A stretch of DNA of 51,189 nt from Candidatus Fermentithermobacillaceae bacterium (GCA_012840345.1 DULO01000049.1:1-51189), one strand, 5' to 3'; positions 23,712-32,329 are shown, numbered from the stretch's first letter. Translations and numbers: made by a program. The notes: generated by a model not told the origin, from the letters alone.

Positions 23712-24923
23712 CTAGAACCCCATCTTCTTTAGGGCGTCAGCCAGTTTCTCGTAATCAGACATGCTATTGTGAGCGTGGCACGAGATCCTTATGAGGCGTC
23801 TTTGGACGACTGAGGGCAGGGACACTACAGGAACTTCTATGTTGAACTCGTGAAACAGCCTATCTTGGACCGGGTCGCTCCACTTGCCCGACGGGACTTT
23901 GGTTTTCTCTCCATCCAGAGGACGTAGTATGGGTAAGGCCACCATCGATCCGATCATCTCTTCGGGGAGAGGCATAGGAACGCCAAACCTGTCGCAAAGC
24001 ATCTTCCCCGCTTCCATGGCCAACCGGTGATTGCGCTCCATCAGTTCCCGAACGCCGCCCGGATACAACGACTCCAGGAACTCTATGGCTTTCGGTATCA
24101 GAATGAAAGGCGTGTAGTCGCCTGTTCCAGTCCAGTCGAATTCTAGGAGCATCCTGCTCTTGTCGCTCCTCGTGGAGTTCGCTCCATGGCTGATGGTCAC
24201 CGGCCGGACTTGCCCCCGCTTGTCCTCCCTTACGTAGAGAAAAGCGGCGCCCTTGGGAGCGCAGAGCCACTTGTGGCAGTTGCCCGTGTAATACGCCATG
24301 CCCATGGTGGTCAAGTCAAGCGGGAGCATGCCCGGGGCATGGGCGCCGTCTATCAAGATATCTATCTCGCTGCCTTCGAGGGCATCGATTATCTTCTGAA
24401 CAGGGAACACGACGGCCGTCGGGCTGGTAACGTGATCGATCATCAGGAATCGAGTCCGGTCTGTCACTCCAGATAGGACCGCGTCGACTACCTGCTTTGG
24501 GGAAGACATAGGATAAGGGATGTGAACCACTTTGACCGTGGCTCCGTCTCTTTGAGCAACGAAGTCAGCGGCGTTCTTGCAGGCGTTGTAGGCGTGGTCA
24601 GTGGTAAGTATCTCGTCTCCGGGCTTAAACTTGGTTGATCGCAATACCGCGTTCACGCCCGTGGTCGCGTTGGGGACAAACACTATGCCGTCGCGGTCAG
24701 CGCCTACAAAGTCGGCCAGCTTTTCTCGGGCCGCATCCAGGTAGTCTTCTAATTCGAGCCGAAAGAAACGCACGGGCTCACTGTCGATATGAAGGTGCAG
24801 GCGGTGCTGTTCGTACAGAACGCTTTTCGGGGTCGCGCCGTACGAACCGTGGTTCAGAAACACATAAGCCGGGTCCAGTTGCCAAAGCTCCCTCAGATCC
24901 TTATTCTCGGCGCCAAAACTCAC
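23712..24923 (-). CDS. Class V aminotransferase-fold PLP enzyme (isopenicillin-N-epimerase-like)
   Basis: 403 residues. Class V PLP fold with FLNHGSYGATP at the N-terminus, PNATTGVNAVLRS, DGAHAPGMLPLD and the PLP lysine in GNCHKWLCAPKG. The nearest group includes isopenicillin N epimerase-like and cysteine desulfurase-like enzymes; the exact substrate cannot be read from sequence. GTG 24923 is chosen because GGGAGG lies 6 bases upstream and the fold begins there. The frame is open 23 codons further upstream. Confidence 0.88.
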   Translation of the reverse strand: MSFGAENKDLRELWQLDPAYVFLNHGSYGATPKSVLYEQHRLHLHIDSEPVRFFRLELEDYLDAAREKLADFVGADRDGIVFVPNATTGVNAVLRSTKFKPGDEILTTDHAYNACKNAADFVAQRDGATVKVVHIPYPMSSPKQVVDAVLSGVTDRTRFLMIDHVTSPTAVVFPVQKIIDALEGSEIDILIDGAHAPGMLPLDLTTMGMAYYTGNCHKWLCAPKGAAFLYVREDKRGQVRPVTISHGANSTRSDKSRMLLEFDWTGTGDYTPFILIPKAIEFLESLYPGGVRELMERNHRLAMEAGKMLCDRFGVPMPLPEEMIGSMVALPILRPLDGEKTKVPSGKWSDPVQDRLFHEFNIEVPVVSLPSVVQRRLIRISCHAHNSMSDYEKLADALKKMGF

Positions 24924-25071
24924 AGTCCCGCCTCCCTTATACAGGTCTAATTCTGTAAAGCCAGGCGGGACTCCTTCACTGTGCTCCCCCATTCTCCCCT
25001 TCTCACCCTAGACGCCAAGGATCGGGGCCAAGCTGGGCTCCTTAAGAACCATGCTGAAAGAGCCTGCGTAT

Positions 25072-25112
25072 TCTGATTCAGTGGGTCAGATTCTGTGCTT
25101 CACTGACTCAGA
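25072..25112. other. Imperfect inverted repeat between divergent genes
   Basis: TCTGATTCAGTG and CACTGACTCAGA pair at 11 of 12 positions across a 17-base loop, between the aminotransferase gene and a small plus-strand gene. It could be an operator or a leader hairpin; no U-run follows. Confidence 0.4.
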
Positions 25113-25175
25113 TTCATCGTGCTCTATTAAGCAGGACGACGCCGGGGCGAGAAACCCCCAAGGAGATGGTTGATC

Positions 25176-25370
25176 ATGAACGAGAAGAAACCTGTCCATT
25201 GGGACAACGCGCAACAAAGGTTTCTCGACGCGGCGGTCGCGCTTCTTCTCCTTTACGGGTTCTTCCACGTCGCCGAAATATCGGTGCACCGCCACGACAT
25301 CGACGTCAAACTGGAGCTAGACCGGTGCCGGGAAGACAGGCCCCGTGATGGCGGCGACGATCGTGAATAG
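25176..25370 (+). CDS. Small hypothetical protein with one hydrophobic segment
   Basis: 64 residues, not recognised. A polar start is followed by the hydrophobic stretch FLDAAVALLLLYGFFHVAE and a charged His/Asp/Arg-rich tail. AAGGAG precedes the ATG by about 10 bases; a TTG six bases earlier is also in frame. It ends 18 bases before the convergent superoxide dismutase gene. An overlapping reading frame is open too, so this call is moderate. Confidence 0.5.
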   Translation: MNEKKPVHWDNAQQRFLDAAVALLLLYGFFHVAEISVHRHDIDVKLELDRCREDRPRDGGDDRE

Positions 25371-25388
25371 CGCTAAGGGGCTTTCGCG

Positions 25389-25943
25389 CTAAAGAACGGT
25401 CAACGGCACCCGGGCTTGAACAGCCAGGGCTAACCGGCGCTCGACGTCCTCCCAGTTCACCAGGCTCCACCAATTGTCCAGGTATTCGGCGCGCCTGTTC
25501 TGGTAGTCCAAGTAGTAGGCATGTTCCCACACATCCACCACGAGAATGGGAACAGACCCCCACTGAGTGAGGTCCTCGTGCTTCTCTGCCTGAAGGATCT
25601 CCAACCTCTGCCACGCCGGATTCCATACCAAGACTCCCCAACCCGAGCCGTGCACTTGTTGCGCGGTTGCCGTGAACTGCTTGCGGAAAGCGTCAAAGCT
25701 CGAGAAGGCGTACTCGATATACTGCAGCAAGCGGGGACCCGGCGCCGGAGACTTGTCAGGCCCGGGCGGCCTCATGTTTGTCCAGTAGATGCTGTGGAGT
25801 ATGTGTCCTGACCCGTTAAATGCCAGTTCTCTAGCCCAGTACCTGGCGAACTCGAAATCCCCCGTTTCCCGCGCGCGCCGCATGGCGTCCTCAGCCCGGT
25901 TTAGGCCCTGAACATAGGCTTGATGGTGGATATCGTGGTGCAA
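25389..25943 (-). CDS. sodA: Iron/manganese superoxide dismutase, N-terminally short
   Basis: 184 residues with all four metal ligands: His in LHHDIHHQAYV at the start, His in GHILHSIYW, and Asp and His in DVWEHAYYLDY. It dismutates superoxide. The usual first 20-25 residues (the PLPY..LEPYI segment) are absent. The frame upstream, 11 codons long, reads up to the TAG stop of the preceding aldolase-like gene and contains no ATG or GTG. TTG 25943 is the only common start; a CTG at 25970 or 25949 would restore more of the first helix. There is no clear ribosome site, so translation may be coupled. Either a weakly expressed or a truncated enzyme. Confidence 0.8.
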   Translation of the reverse strand: MHHDIHHQAYVQGLNRAEDAMRRARETGDFEFARYWARELAFNGSGHILHSIYWTNMRPPGPDKSPAPGPRLLQYIEYAFSSFDAFRKQFTATAQQVHGSGWGVLVWNPAWQRLEILQAEKHEDLTQWGSVPILVVDVWEHAYYLDYQNRRAEYLDNWWSLVNWEDVERRLALAVQARVPLTVL

Positions 25944-25976
25944 CCGCAGGGTCCTGGCGGTTGTTTTCAGCTGTTC

Positions 25977-27164
25977 CTACGCGAACTTGCCCCTGCCGGT
26001 TACCGCCCAGACATCCTCCACCACACCGTTTCGCACCGCGTATATAACGTCGTGGAGGTTTACCGTTGTGCAGCAGTGGCTGGGAATTAGATGAAGCTTG
26101 TCGCCCACTTTGAACTCCCTGGACGCCCCTTGGGCATACTTGCGATCCAGTTCCGCCAGTGACGGCAGGGGATCGGGGTTTGGGTTGGGCTCCAGCTTTA
26201 TGTGCTCTTCCGACATGTGGGACGGCTTTATGCCGTAGGACGGAAGAGTTGAGACGAGCCCGAATTCCCTTGTCATGGACTTCAGCCCCGCGTCGCAGAC
26301 CCAAAGGTCCAGCTTTGGATGGCTTACGATGGTCGATAATACAGTCAGAGATTGCTGGAAGTCGACTCCGGGGGTGCTGCCGTACCGCAAGTCCATAAAG
26401 ATGTAAGAACCGGCCTCTATGTCGGTGAACCCGTCGAGGAGCCCGGCTATCATGTAGGTCCCGGTACCGCCCGTGCTGACGATCCCGCAGTCCAGCCCGG
26501 TCTTTGCCTTTATGTGGTCTCTCACCGCGAAAATAGCGTCGTACGCCTTTTTGGCGGCTTCTTTTCGCGCCTCAAAGTCACCCATGAAGACGCAATGTCC
26601 TTCGTAGCCCATGATGCCCGCGAACCAGACTCCGGGAAGCTCAGACGCGGCTTTGGCCAGCAAGACCGCCTCGTCGGGGTCTGACACCCCGCACCTCTGG
26701 TTGCCGACCTCGAGCTCAATCACAATCCCGACATTCCCGCCGCCCGCCTGGGAGGCCGCCGAGATGTCCTTGAGGTTGTCCATTGAGTCTACCGCGACTT
26801 TGAGGTCGATACGCTTTGAGAGCTCCACAACCCTCTTGATCTTTCCTTCGCCCACGATCTGGCTGGCAATCATGATATCCTTCACGCCGCCATCCGCCAT
26901 GGCTTCGGCCTCTCCTACTTTGGCGGCAGTGATGCCCAAGGCCCCTTTGGCCATCTGCAACAGCGCGATTTCCGGAGTCTTGTGGGTCTTGGCGTGCGGC
27001 CTTATGCCGACGGTGCCCTTGCGCAGGAAGGACATCATCTTGTCCATGTTTTGTTCCATGATATCCAAATCCACAACCAGTGCGGGGGTCTCGACGTCTT
27101 CGACGGGCCTTCCGATCATCTCCCTACGCGGCCCGGTCTTTCTTGTCTTGCAGTCAGCGTTCAC
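25977..27164 (-). CDS. DSD1-family PLP enzyme (D-threonine aldolase / D-serine dehydratase-like)
   Basis: 395 residues. An alanine-racemase-type PLP barrel (DVETPALVVDLD, PLP lysine in RPHAKTHKTPEIA) with a C-terminal beta domain carrying the metal motif SHCCTTVNLHD (His and Cys ligands), as in D-threonine aldolase and DSD1. It probably cleaves or dehydrates a D-hydroxyamino acid. GTG 27164 is preferred because GGGGAGG lies 9 bases upstream; an ATG at 27119 has a GGGAG that is too close. The superoxide dismutase frame continues directly after its stop. Confidence 0.88.
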   Translation of the reverse strand: MNADCKTRKTGPRREMIGRPVEDVETPALVVDLDIMEQNMDKMMSFLRKGTVGIRPHAKTHKTPEIALLQMAKGALGITAAKVGEAEAMADGGVKDIMIASQIVGEGKIKRVVELSKRIDLKVAVDSMDNLKDISAASQAGGGNVGIVIELEVGNQRCGVSDPDEAVLLAKAASELPGVWFAGIMGYEGHCVFMGDFEARKEAAKKAYDAIFAVRDHIKAKTGLDCGIVSTGGTGTYMIAGLLDGFTDIEAGSYIFMDLRYGSTPGVDFQQSLTVLSTIVSHPKLDLWVCDAGLKSMTREFGLVSTLPSYGIKPSHMSEEHIKLEPNPNPDPLPSLAELDRKYAQGASREFKVGDKLHLIPSHCCTTVNLHDVIYAVRNGVVEDVWAVTGRGKFA

Positions 27165-27335
27165 CGGAGGCAACCTCCCCTTCATTAGTATCTATGTGAC
27201 AAGAGGCGCGGCGCCCGGTGTCCTCACCTAGGCGCTACGCCCCGGCGCTAACGGTTACTCCTTCTAGATCCTCGCATGCCGCTCCTGCATGAAACCATGC
27301 GACCCGTCCGCATCTTCCGGTCCTTTCGGATCACG

Positions 27336-28499
27336 CTATATCTCATCCGGAGAACCGAAGTCAGAGTCGAAACTGTCCATACCCAGCCCGTCAGACCCTA
27401 CTGCCGCCGAGACCATGTGCTTTTCCGGAAGCTTTGTGGTCGAGTCTTCCTCGATGGTGCCAAGGATCTCCTCGAGAAGGTCGTCCATGGTGGCCAGACC
27501 CACCGGACGGTCGCCCTCAAGGACTATGGCAAAGTGGACCCTGGCTTTCCGCATCCTCGACAGGAGGTCCAACACAGTCTCATTGCGCGACGCAAAGAAC
27601 GGCGGACGCATTATGTCGGCGACGGTCCCGCAGGCTCTTTCCGACCCGCCTTCTCCCCCGGCTTCGCCGCTCCCAATGGACCTGCCGCCCTGCTCCGAGC
27701 GCAAAGCCCTCATTACGTCTTTGGCGTAGACAACGCCCAGAACCTTGTCGCCGTCGGGGGACACCACCGGAATCCTGCTGAACCGGTGCTTGCCGAAACC
27801 GGCCAGGACCTCTGACAGCCTTGTCCTGGGACTGAGGGTAACCGCGTCTTTGAGCGGGGTCATCACATCGGCTACGCGAGTATCAGACGAGTCAAGCACG
27901 CCAACGATAACCTCGGAGTCCTCTTTGTTCACTCCGCCCTCGTCCCCCGCCAAGTCCAAAGCGAGGCGTACGGCGCTATCGGAACCGGCGGCCATTGCCT
28001 CCTGTTTGGGAGCCAAAGCCTTCGCAACAAGAGACGGAAGCCTCGACAGAACGACTGAGGCGGGTGTGAGCCACCTGACTATCGCCGCGAGCGGGACGGC
28101 CACAATCAGTGCCGTCTCGGTCGGGTTTTCGGCCGCGTAGTTCTTGGGAACAAGTTCAGAAAACATAAACACGACGGCGGTAGTGATAAGAGATACCGTC
28201 GCCAGACCGCTCGCGCTGGTTATTCCGTAGAGGCTCGCGATGGACGCCGACATTACCGATGCCAACACAGTAAACACATTGGTGCCTATGAGAAGCGCGG
28301 AGAGCGTGGTCTCCCTGTCTTCCGCCAAAGCAGCAAGTACGCTGGCTTTTTCATCACCGTTCGCCCGGAGCCCCAGCACCGCCCACTTGTCCATACCAAG
28401 GAAAGCGGTCTCGGAGCCCGAGAAAAAACCGATGGCAAGAAATGAGAGGACAAGCAGAACCGCTCTCACGCCAAGACTAAGTAACGGTACGTCCTCCAT
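27336..28499 (-). CDS. CNNM/CorC-family transporter, copy 2 (DUF21-CBS)
   Basis: 387 residues: a DUF21 membrane domain with three to four spans (SGSETAFLGMDKWAV, ELVPKNYAAENP) and two CBS domains (VADVMTPLKDAV, GVVYAKDVMRAL, PVGLATMDDLLEEI). Family members export or control Mg2+ or other divalent cations. No CorC_HlyC C-terminal domain is seen, only a short acidic tail. Its ATG follows the TAG of the upstream paralogue without any gap, so the two are translated in tandem and may form a heteromer. Confidence 0.9.
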   Translation of the reverse strand: MEDVPLLSLGVRAVLLVLSFLAIGFFSGSETAFLGMDKWAVLGLRANGDEKASVLAALAEDRETTLSALLIGTNVFTVLASVMSASIASLYGITSASGLATVSLITTAVVFMFSELVPKNYAAENPTETALIVAVPLAAIVRWLTPASVVLSRLPSLVAKALAPKQEAMAAGSDSAVRLALDLAGDEGGVNKEDSEVIVGVLDSSDTRVADVMTPLKDAVTLSPRTRLSEVLAGFGKHRFSRIPVVSPDGDKVLGVVYAKDVMRALRSEQGGRSIGSGEAGGEGGSERACGTVADIMRPPFFASRNETVLDLLSRMRKARVHFAIVLEGDRPVGLATMDDLLEEILGTIEEDSTTKLPEKHMVSAAVGSDGLGMDSFDSDFGSPDEI

Positions 28500-29813
28500 C
28501 TATTCAGTTACCTCTCCCTCTGGCTTCTCCAGCTTCTCTATGAGGACTTTTCTGATTCTGGGGCCCTTTACTTCTTTGACCAGTATCCTGACAGGCGGGT
28601 CGTCCAACATCACCGAATCTCCGGGAGACGGCACCCTATCCAGACACTTCATCACGACGCCCGCGATAGTGTCCATGTCTTCAGAGTCGATCTCGATGCC
28701 CGTGTAGTCCTCAAGGTCGATCAAACTCATTCTCCCGGGCACTTCCCAAGCGTGGTCAGACAACACGATCGGGTCCGATTCCCTGATGTCGTATTCGTCA
28801 CGTATCTCGCCGACGATTTCCTCAACCAGGTCTTCCAGCGTGACCAGGCCCGATACGCCGTCGTACTCGTCCACCACTATGCTCATGTGGATGCCGCCCT
28901 GCTTCATTTCCTGCAGAAGGCTCCTCACGTTCTTGGTCTCCGGGACGAAATACGGCGGTACGGCGAACTCCTTGGCCGCCCTTTGCTCGAGGACTTGTTG
29001 CCAATTATCAGATCCGGACTCGCCGGCGTACGCCATCAAGTCCTTGATGTTCACGATGCCGCTGATGTTGTCCCTCGTATCCACGAACACCGGAATCCGG
29101 GACAGTCCGAACCGGAGCATCAGGTTCAGCGCTTCCAAGGCGCTCCGATCCTCCTGCAGAGCGATCATGTCGGGGCGTGGGACCATCACTTCGGTTACCA
29201 CAACATCCCGGCTGTCGATGACGCCGTGGATCATCTCCTTCTCATCGTTGCGGATGGCCCCCGACGTCTCCCCGTAGTCTACGGCGGCGATGAGCCTGGC
29301 TTCGTTGAGTTCCTCCGCCCTGCTCTTTATGCTTGGAAGAGCCCAAGCGAACGCGGAAGCCAACTTCTCCGCGACAAAAGCGAAAGGCCTCATGACGAAC
29401 CCGATGGCGGACAGCACAGGAGACATCGTCACAAGCAATGATTCGGGATTGGCTGTACCGACGAGTTTGGGCGTTATCTCGCCGAATATGACGAGCGCAA
29501 CCGTGCCTCCTATGGTCGTGATTACTTCCACGACGTTTCTAGGCAGGGTTAGATGGGCAAACGCGATAGCTGCCGCTAGAGAGGCAAACATGATATTAAC
29601 CAGGGTGTTTCCAAGAAGAAGACTGGAAAGCACCGGTCTTGGATTCTCCTTGAGTTTGAGAGCTCTACTGAGGCCCTTGTGGTTTGCGAAAGCGGTCTTT
29701 AGCTTGATAAAGTCCGATGAAAACAGAACGCTCTCAGAACAGGAGAAAGTGGCGGAAAGAAAGAGACAAACAAGTGCTGCTATTACAGCCGTACTACCCC
29801 CGGGGTCGTCCAC
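28500..29813 (-). CDS. CNNM/CorC-family transporter, copy 1 (DUF21-CBS-CorC_HlyC)
   Basis: 437 residues: DUF21 membrane domain (SATFSCSESVLFSSD, IFGEITPKLVGTANP), two CBS domains (VTEVMVPRPDMIAL, DEYDGVSGLVTLEDLVEEIVGE split here for length) and a C-terminal CorC_HlyC domain. It should lie in the inner membrane and affect Mg2+/Co2+ flux. The GTG start is preceded by GGAAGGTGATGG. It has a sigma-A promoter and a leader hairpin. It is the first gene of a two-gene operon. Confidence 0.92.
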   Translation of the reverse strand: MDDPGGSTAVIAALVCLFLSATFSCSESVLFSSDFIKLKTAFANHKGLSRALKLKENPRPVLSSLLLGNTLVNIMFASLAAAIAFAHLTLPRNVVEVITTIGGTVALVIFGEITPKLVGTANPESLLVTMSPVLSAIGFVMRPFAFVAEKLASAFAWALPSIKSRAEELNEARLIAAVDYGETSGAIRNDEKEMIHGVIDSRDVVVTEVMVPRPDMIALQEDRSALEALNLMLRFGLSRIPVFVDTRDNISGIVNIKDLMAYAGESGSDNWQQVLEQRAAKEFAVPPYFVPETKNVRSLLQEMKQGGIHMSIVVDEYDGVSGLVTLEDLVEEIVGEIRDEYDIRESDPIVLSDHAWEVPGRMSLIDLEDYTGIEIDSEDMDTIAGVVMKCLDRVPSPGDSVMLDDPPVRILVKEVKGPRIRKVLIEKLEKPEGEVTE

Positions 29814-29828
29814 TCACCATCACCTTCC

Positions 29829-29849
29829 GGCTGTCTCAAGAAGACAGCC
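29829..29849 (-). other. Leader hairpin before the CNNM operon
   Basis: GGCTGTCT and AGACAGCC form a perfect 8-bp stem with a 5-base loop between the promoter and the ribosome site. It could shape mRNA stability or translation. Confidence 0.5.
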
Positions 29850-29882
29850 ATGTTACTTCTATATAATCGTGTGTTTCCAAAT

Positions 29883-29911
29883 AGTATATATCAAACGGAT
29901 GGCCTTCTCAA
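29883..29911 (-). promoter_or_regulatory. Sigma-A promoter of the CNNM operon
   Basis: On the minus strand TTGAGA and TATACT are exactly 17 bases apart, 70 bases upstream of the GTG start. Confidence 0.8.
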
Positions 29912-30195
29912 CGGCTTCTAGACTGGGACACCTAAGGGACTATCTACCGGCCTATCATCCATCATGGACATGAAGGCTCAACATGCAACAGCTTCGCTTC
30001 TCCTAGTAATACACATATTCGTCAAACTCCGGTTCATGTCCTTCTAGTCCTTTGCGGCCAGATCCAAACACTCTCACAGGACACTATCCAGTTCAGGCTT
30101 ACACGATCAACCCCACAGTCTGTTGACTCGGGTCTCGAAACAATATACGATTTTGGGTAAGTAGGTAAAAGGTAGCAGCAGATGGCAATTGCTCT
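29912..30195. other. Gene-free stretch before the riboswitch
   Basis: No convincing gene. A TTGACT (30123-30128) with TATACG (30144-30149) at 15-base spacing is a possible weak plus-strand promoter for the peptide transporter leader. Nothing else is recognised. Confidence 0.4.
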
Positions 30196-30221
30196 CGCAC
30201 CCGATTTAGCGTGCGGGTGCG
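30196..30221. other. Inverted repeat upstream of the riboswitch
   Basis: CGCACCCG and CGGGTGCG form a perfect 8-bp stem over a 10-base loop. No U-run follows, so it is not an obvious terminator; an operator is possible. Confidence 0.4.
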
Positions 30222-30238
30222 CCAGTCCCAAAGGTTCG

Positions 30239-30269
30239 TCACGTGACCGTACACAGTCCATCACGTGAC
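30239..30269. promoter_or_regulatory. Pair of TCACGTGAC palindromic sites
   Basis: Two identical copies of TCACGTGAC (30239-30247 and 30261-30269) with an 8-bp palindromic core each, repeating at 22 bases, i.e. about two helical turns. They lie just before the riboswitch. This looks like an operator for a dimeric regulator; the regulator is unknown. Confidence 0.45.
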
Positions 30270-30285
30270 ACATCACCGGACTTCC

Positions 30286-30412
30286 GTTCTTCGCTGAATC
30301 CTTCTTTCAAGGAGCGGGGGAACCATTTGTCGGGGCTAATCCTGCCTAGCAGGTAGGGCTACTTCATCAGCCCGAGCCCGTCAGCTAACCTCGTAAGCGT
30401 TGGTGAGGGAGC
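30286..30412 (+). ncRNA. Cyclic-di-AMP riboswitch (ydaO/yuaA type)
   Basis: The conserved ydaO blocks occur in order: AGCGGGGGAACCA, CGGGGCTAAT, GGTAGGGCTAC, CAGCCCGAGCCCGTCAG and CTAACCTCGTAAGCG. The outer helix can form between CGCT at 30292 and AGCG near 30396. It sits 265 bases before the peptide-binding-protein gene on the same strand. No downstream hairpin with a U-run was found, so the expression platform is unclear. In other Bacillota this class usually turns genes off when cyclic di-AMP is high and controls wall, osmolyte and transport genes. Confidence 0.93.
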
Positions 30413-30677
30413 CCTTGCTACGCAAGAGCGTCATACGGACGGAGGCATACCAGAGTCCTCCTCCAGGGCCCTACTGTATTGTGGGGCACTCCCTCCTGGT
30501 CCGGTCGTTCGCGTCCAAGCGAGGCTTGTGCTGAAGGTCGGATCCATCTGAGTCCGGTCCTGACAAGAGTACAGGTTCCGGTCAGAGCCTGACTCACAAT
30601 ATCCGGCCGCGCATGGCCGCCGTCTGCTTTGCCATGCCTAGCTGCGCTAAATCACAACGAATAAGGAGGGGGTTAGT

Positions 30678-32261
30678 TTGATCATGCGCAGAAACAAGCT
30701 GTCGTTGGTCCTTCTCGCGGTAGCAATGGTGCTTGTCCTGGCGGTGCCCGGCTGCTCGCCCCAAAAAGAGCCGGAACCTGAAGGCACTCCCCTGTCACTG
30801 GTCATCGACTGCGAGGCCAACCGCAAGGATGAAGCCGCAGCGGTGGCCGCTCAACTCCGCGACATCGGGATCCAAGCCGAAGTTCGCATTTGGGAATGGA
30901 GCGCCATGAAGGCGGAGTTCATGGCAGGAAACCGGCAGATGTACATGACAGATTGGGGAAGCGCCTACTTTGACCCGTTTGACCTGGTAATACCCAAGCT
31001 TCGGACGGGAGACAGGGGCAACTACTCCTTCTACTCCAATCCTGAGTTCGACAGTGTACTCGACCAGGCGACCACGGCGACAGACGATGACACCCGGAAA
31101 GACCTCTACTACCGGGCTCAGGAGATCCTTTACGAGGATGTCCCGTGGGTCTTTGGCTACTATCTCAAGGAGACCGCAGCCGCGTCATCCAAGGTCGGCA
31201 ACTGGGAAGTGGCGATGGATTCCCGGATCAACCTGCACGACGTCACTTTGGACGGCAGCGATACCATCACCATCGGGATGGGGACCGACAGAATCATCAC
31301 CCTGGACCCGGGCAACTACAGAGATAGAGACACCGAGACCGTCATCCGGAACATATTCGACGCCCTCTTCACCAGAACTTGGGACGGAGAGGTCGTACTC
31401 GAGATCGCGGAGTCTTGGGAGACTCCGGATCCGCAAACATACGTGGTTAAGATACGGGACGGCGTGAAGTTCCATAACGGTCAGATTCTCACCGTCGATG
31501 ACGTGGTATTCACCTTTGAGCGCGTTCTCGCTGAGAACGGCATAGGCGGAATGACCTCGCCCAGGAAGGGGCTCTTGGGCCCTCTTACGTCCGTCGAGAA
31601 GGTGGATGAGAAAACAGTCAAGTTCAACCTGGAGACGCCCTTCCCCGTCTTCTTGCAGGCCCTTTGCCACTTCCAGATCGTGCCCAAGGCATATATAGAG
31701 GAAGTCGGCGACGAGGGATTCGCCGCCAAGCCCATAGGGACGGGTCCGTACAAGCTGGTTGAGGCCAAACTCGACGAGCAGGTTGTGCTGGAGAGGTTCG
31801 ACGACTACTATGGCGGCTCTCCGGACATCCCGCCCATCGGTCCCGCGAGCATCAAGAGAGCCATCTTCCGGATGATGCCCGACCCCGCCACCCGGGTGGC
31901 CTCGCTAAAGGCGGGCGAAATCCAGATAGCCGACAAGCTCCCGCCCGATATGGCCAAGAGCTTGCAGGGGGACGCCGCCATTCAAGTTAAGTCGGTGCCC
32001 GGAACACGCGTCTACGCCATCGAGCTCTGCTTGACCAAGCCGCCGTTCGACGATGTCCGTGTGCGGAAGGCACTAAACTACGCGATCGACTGGGACGCGA
32101 TCTTGAACTCTATCTATGAAGGCCACGGAGAGAGGCTCGCCACAGCGTTCCTGCCCAGTGGCTTCGGGTTCAACCCGGACTTGAAACCTTACGAGTACAA
32201 CCCGGAAAAGGCAGTCGAACTGCTGCGAGAAGCCGGAATACAGGCAGAGTTGACCAAGTAA
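30678..32261 (+). CDS. Circularly permuted peptide ABC transporter substrate-binding lipoprotein (SBP_bac_5)
   Basis: 527 residues with a lipoprotein signal (Cys26 in AVPGC). Residues 38-191 match the normal C-terminal part of DppA-type proteins: NRKDEAAAVAAQLRDIGI, WEWSAMK, FYSNPEFDSVLDQA, YEDVPWVFGYYLKE and the terminal DSRINLHDV. Residues 195-527 match the normal N-terminal part: TITIGMGTDR, ITLDPGNYRD, RDGVKFHNGQ, GTGPYKLVEA, DDVRVRKALNYAID and KAVELLREAG, where the protein ends. The frame is uninterrupted across the join, and all conserved blocks are present once. TTG 30678 has AAGGAGGGGG upstream. It should bind peptides outside the membrane for the dpp-type permease encoded next. Confidence 0.9.
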   Translation: MIMRRNKLSLVLLAVAMVLVLAVPGCSPQKEPEPEGTPLSLVIDCEANRKDEAAAVAAQLRDIGIQAEVRIWEWSAMKAEFMAGNRQMYMTDWGSAYFDPFDLVIPKLRTGDRGNYSFYSNPEFDSVLDQATTATDDDTRKDLYYRAQEILYEDVPWVFGYYLKETAAASSKVGNWEVAMDSRINLHDVTLDGSDTITIGMGTDRIITLDPGNYRDRDTETVIRNIFDALFTRTWDGEVVLEIAESWETPDPQTYVVKIRDGVKFHNGQILTVDDVVFTFERVLAENGIGGMTSPRKGLLGPLTSVEKVDEKTVKFNLETPFPVFLQALCHFQIVPKAYIEEVGDEGFAAKPIGTGPYKLVEAKLDEQVVLERFDDYYGGSPDIPPIGPASIKRAIFRMMPDPATRVASLKAGEIQIADKLPPDMAKSLQGDAAIQVKSVPGTRVYAIELCLTKPPFDDVRVRKALNYAIDWDAILNSIYEGHGERLATAFLPSGFGFNPDLKPYEYNPEKAVELLREAGIQAELTK

Positions 32262-32291
32262 CAGAGTGTTGTATCCGGAAGCAAGTCCCGT

Positions 32292-32329
32292 CGCCCGCGC
32301 GGTTTCGGTCATTGCCGGCCGCGTGGGCG
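32292..32329 (+). other. Intercistronic hairpin between binding protein and permease genes
   Basis: CGCCCGCGCGG pairs with CCGCGTGGGCG (11 positions, one G-U) across a 16-base loop, 30 bases after the binding-protein stop. Such hairpins often keep more binding-protein mRNA than permease mRNA; no U-run follows. Confidence 0.6.

Noticed and set aside
28752-29441. 229-codon plus-strand open frame in the CNNM gene
   Set aside because: His/Arg-rich shadow of the DUF21-CBS coding strand, with no ribosome site.
30500-30583. Three TCCGGTC repeats in the riboswitch leader
   Set aside because: Seven-base matches at irregular spacing (53 and 24) are expected by chance in GC-rich DNA.
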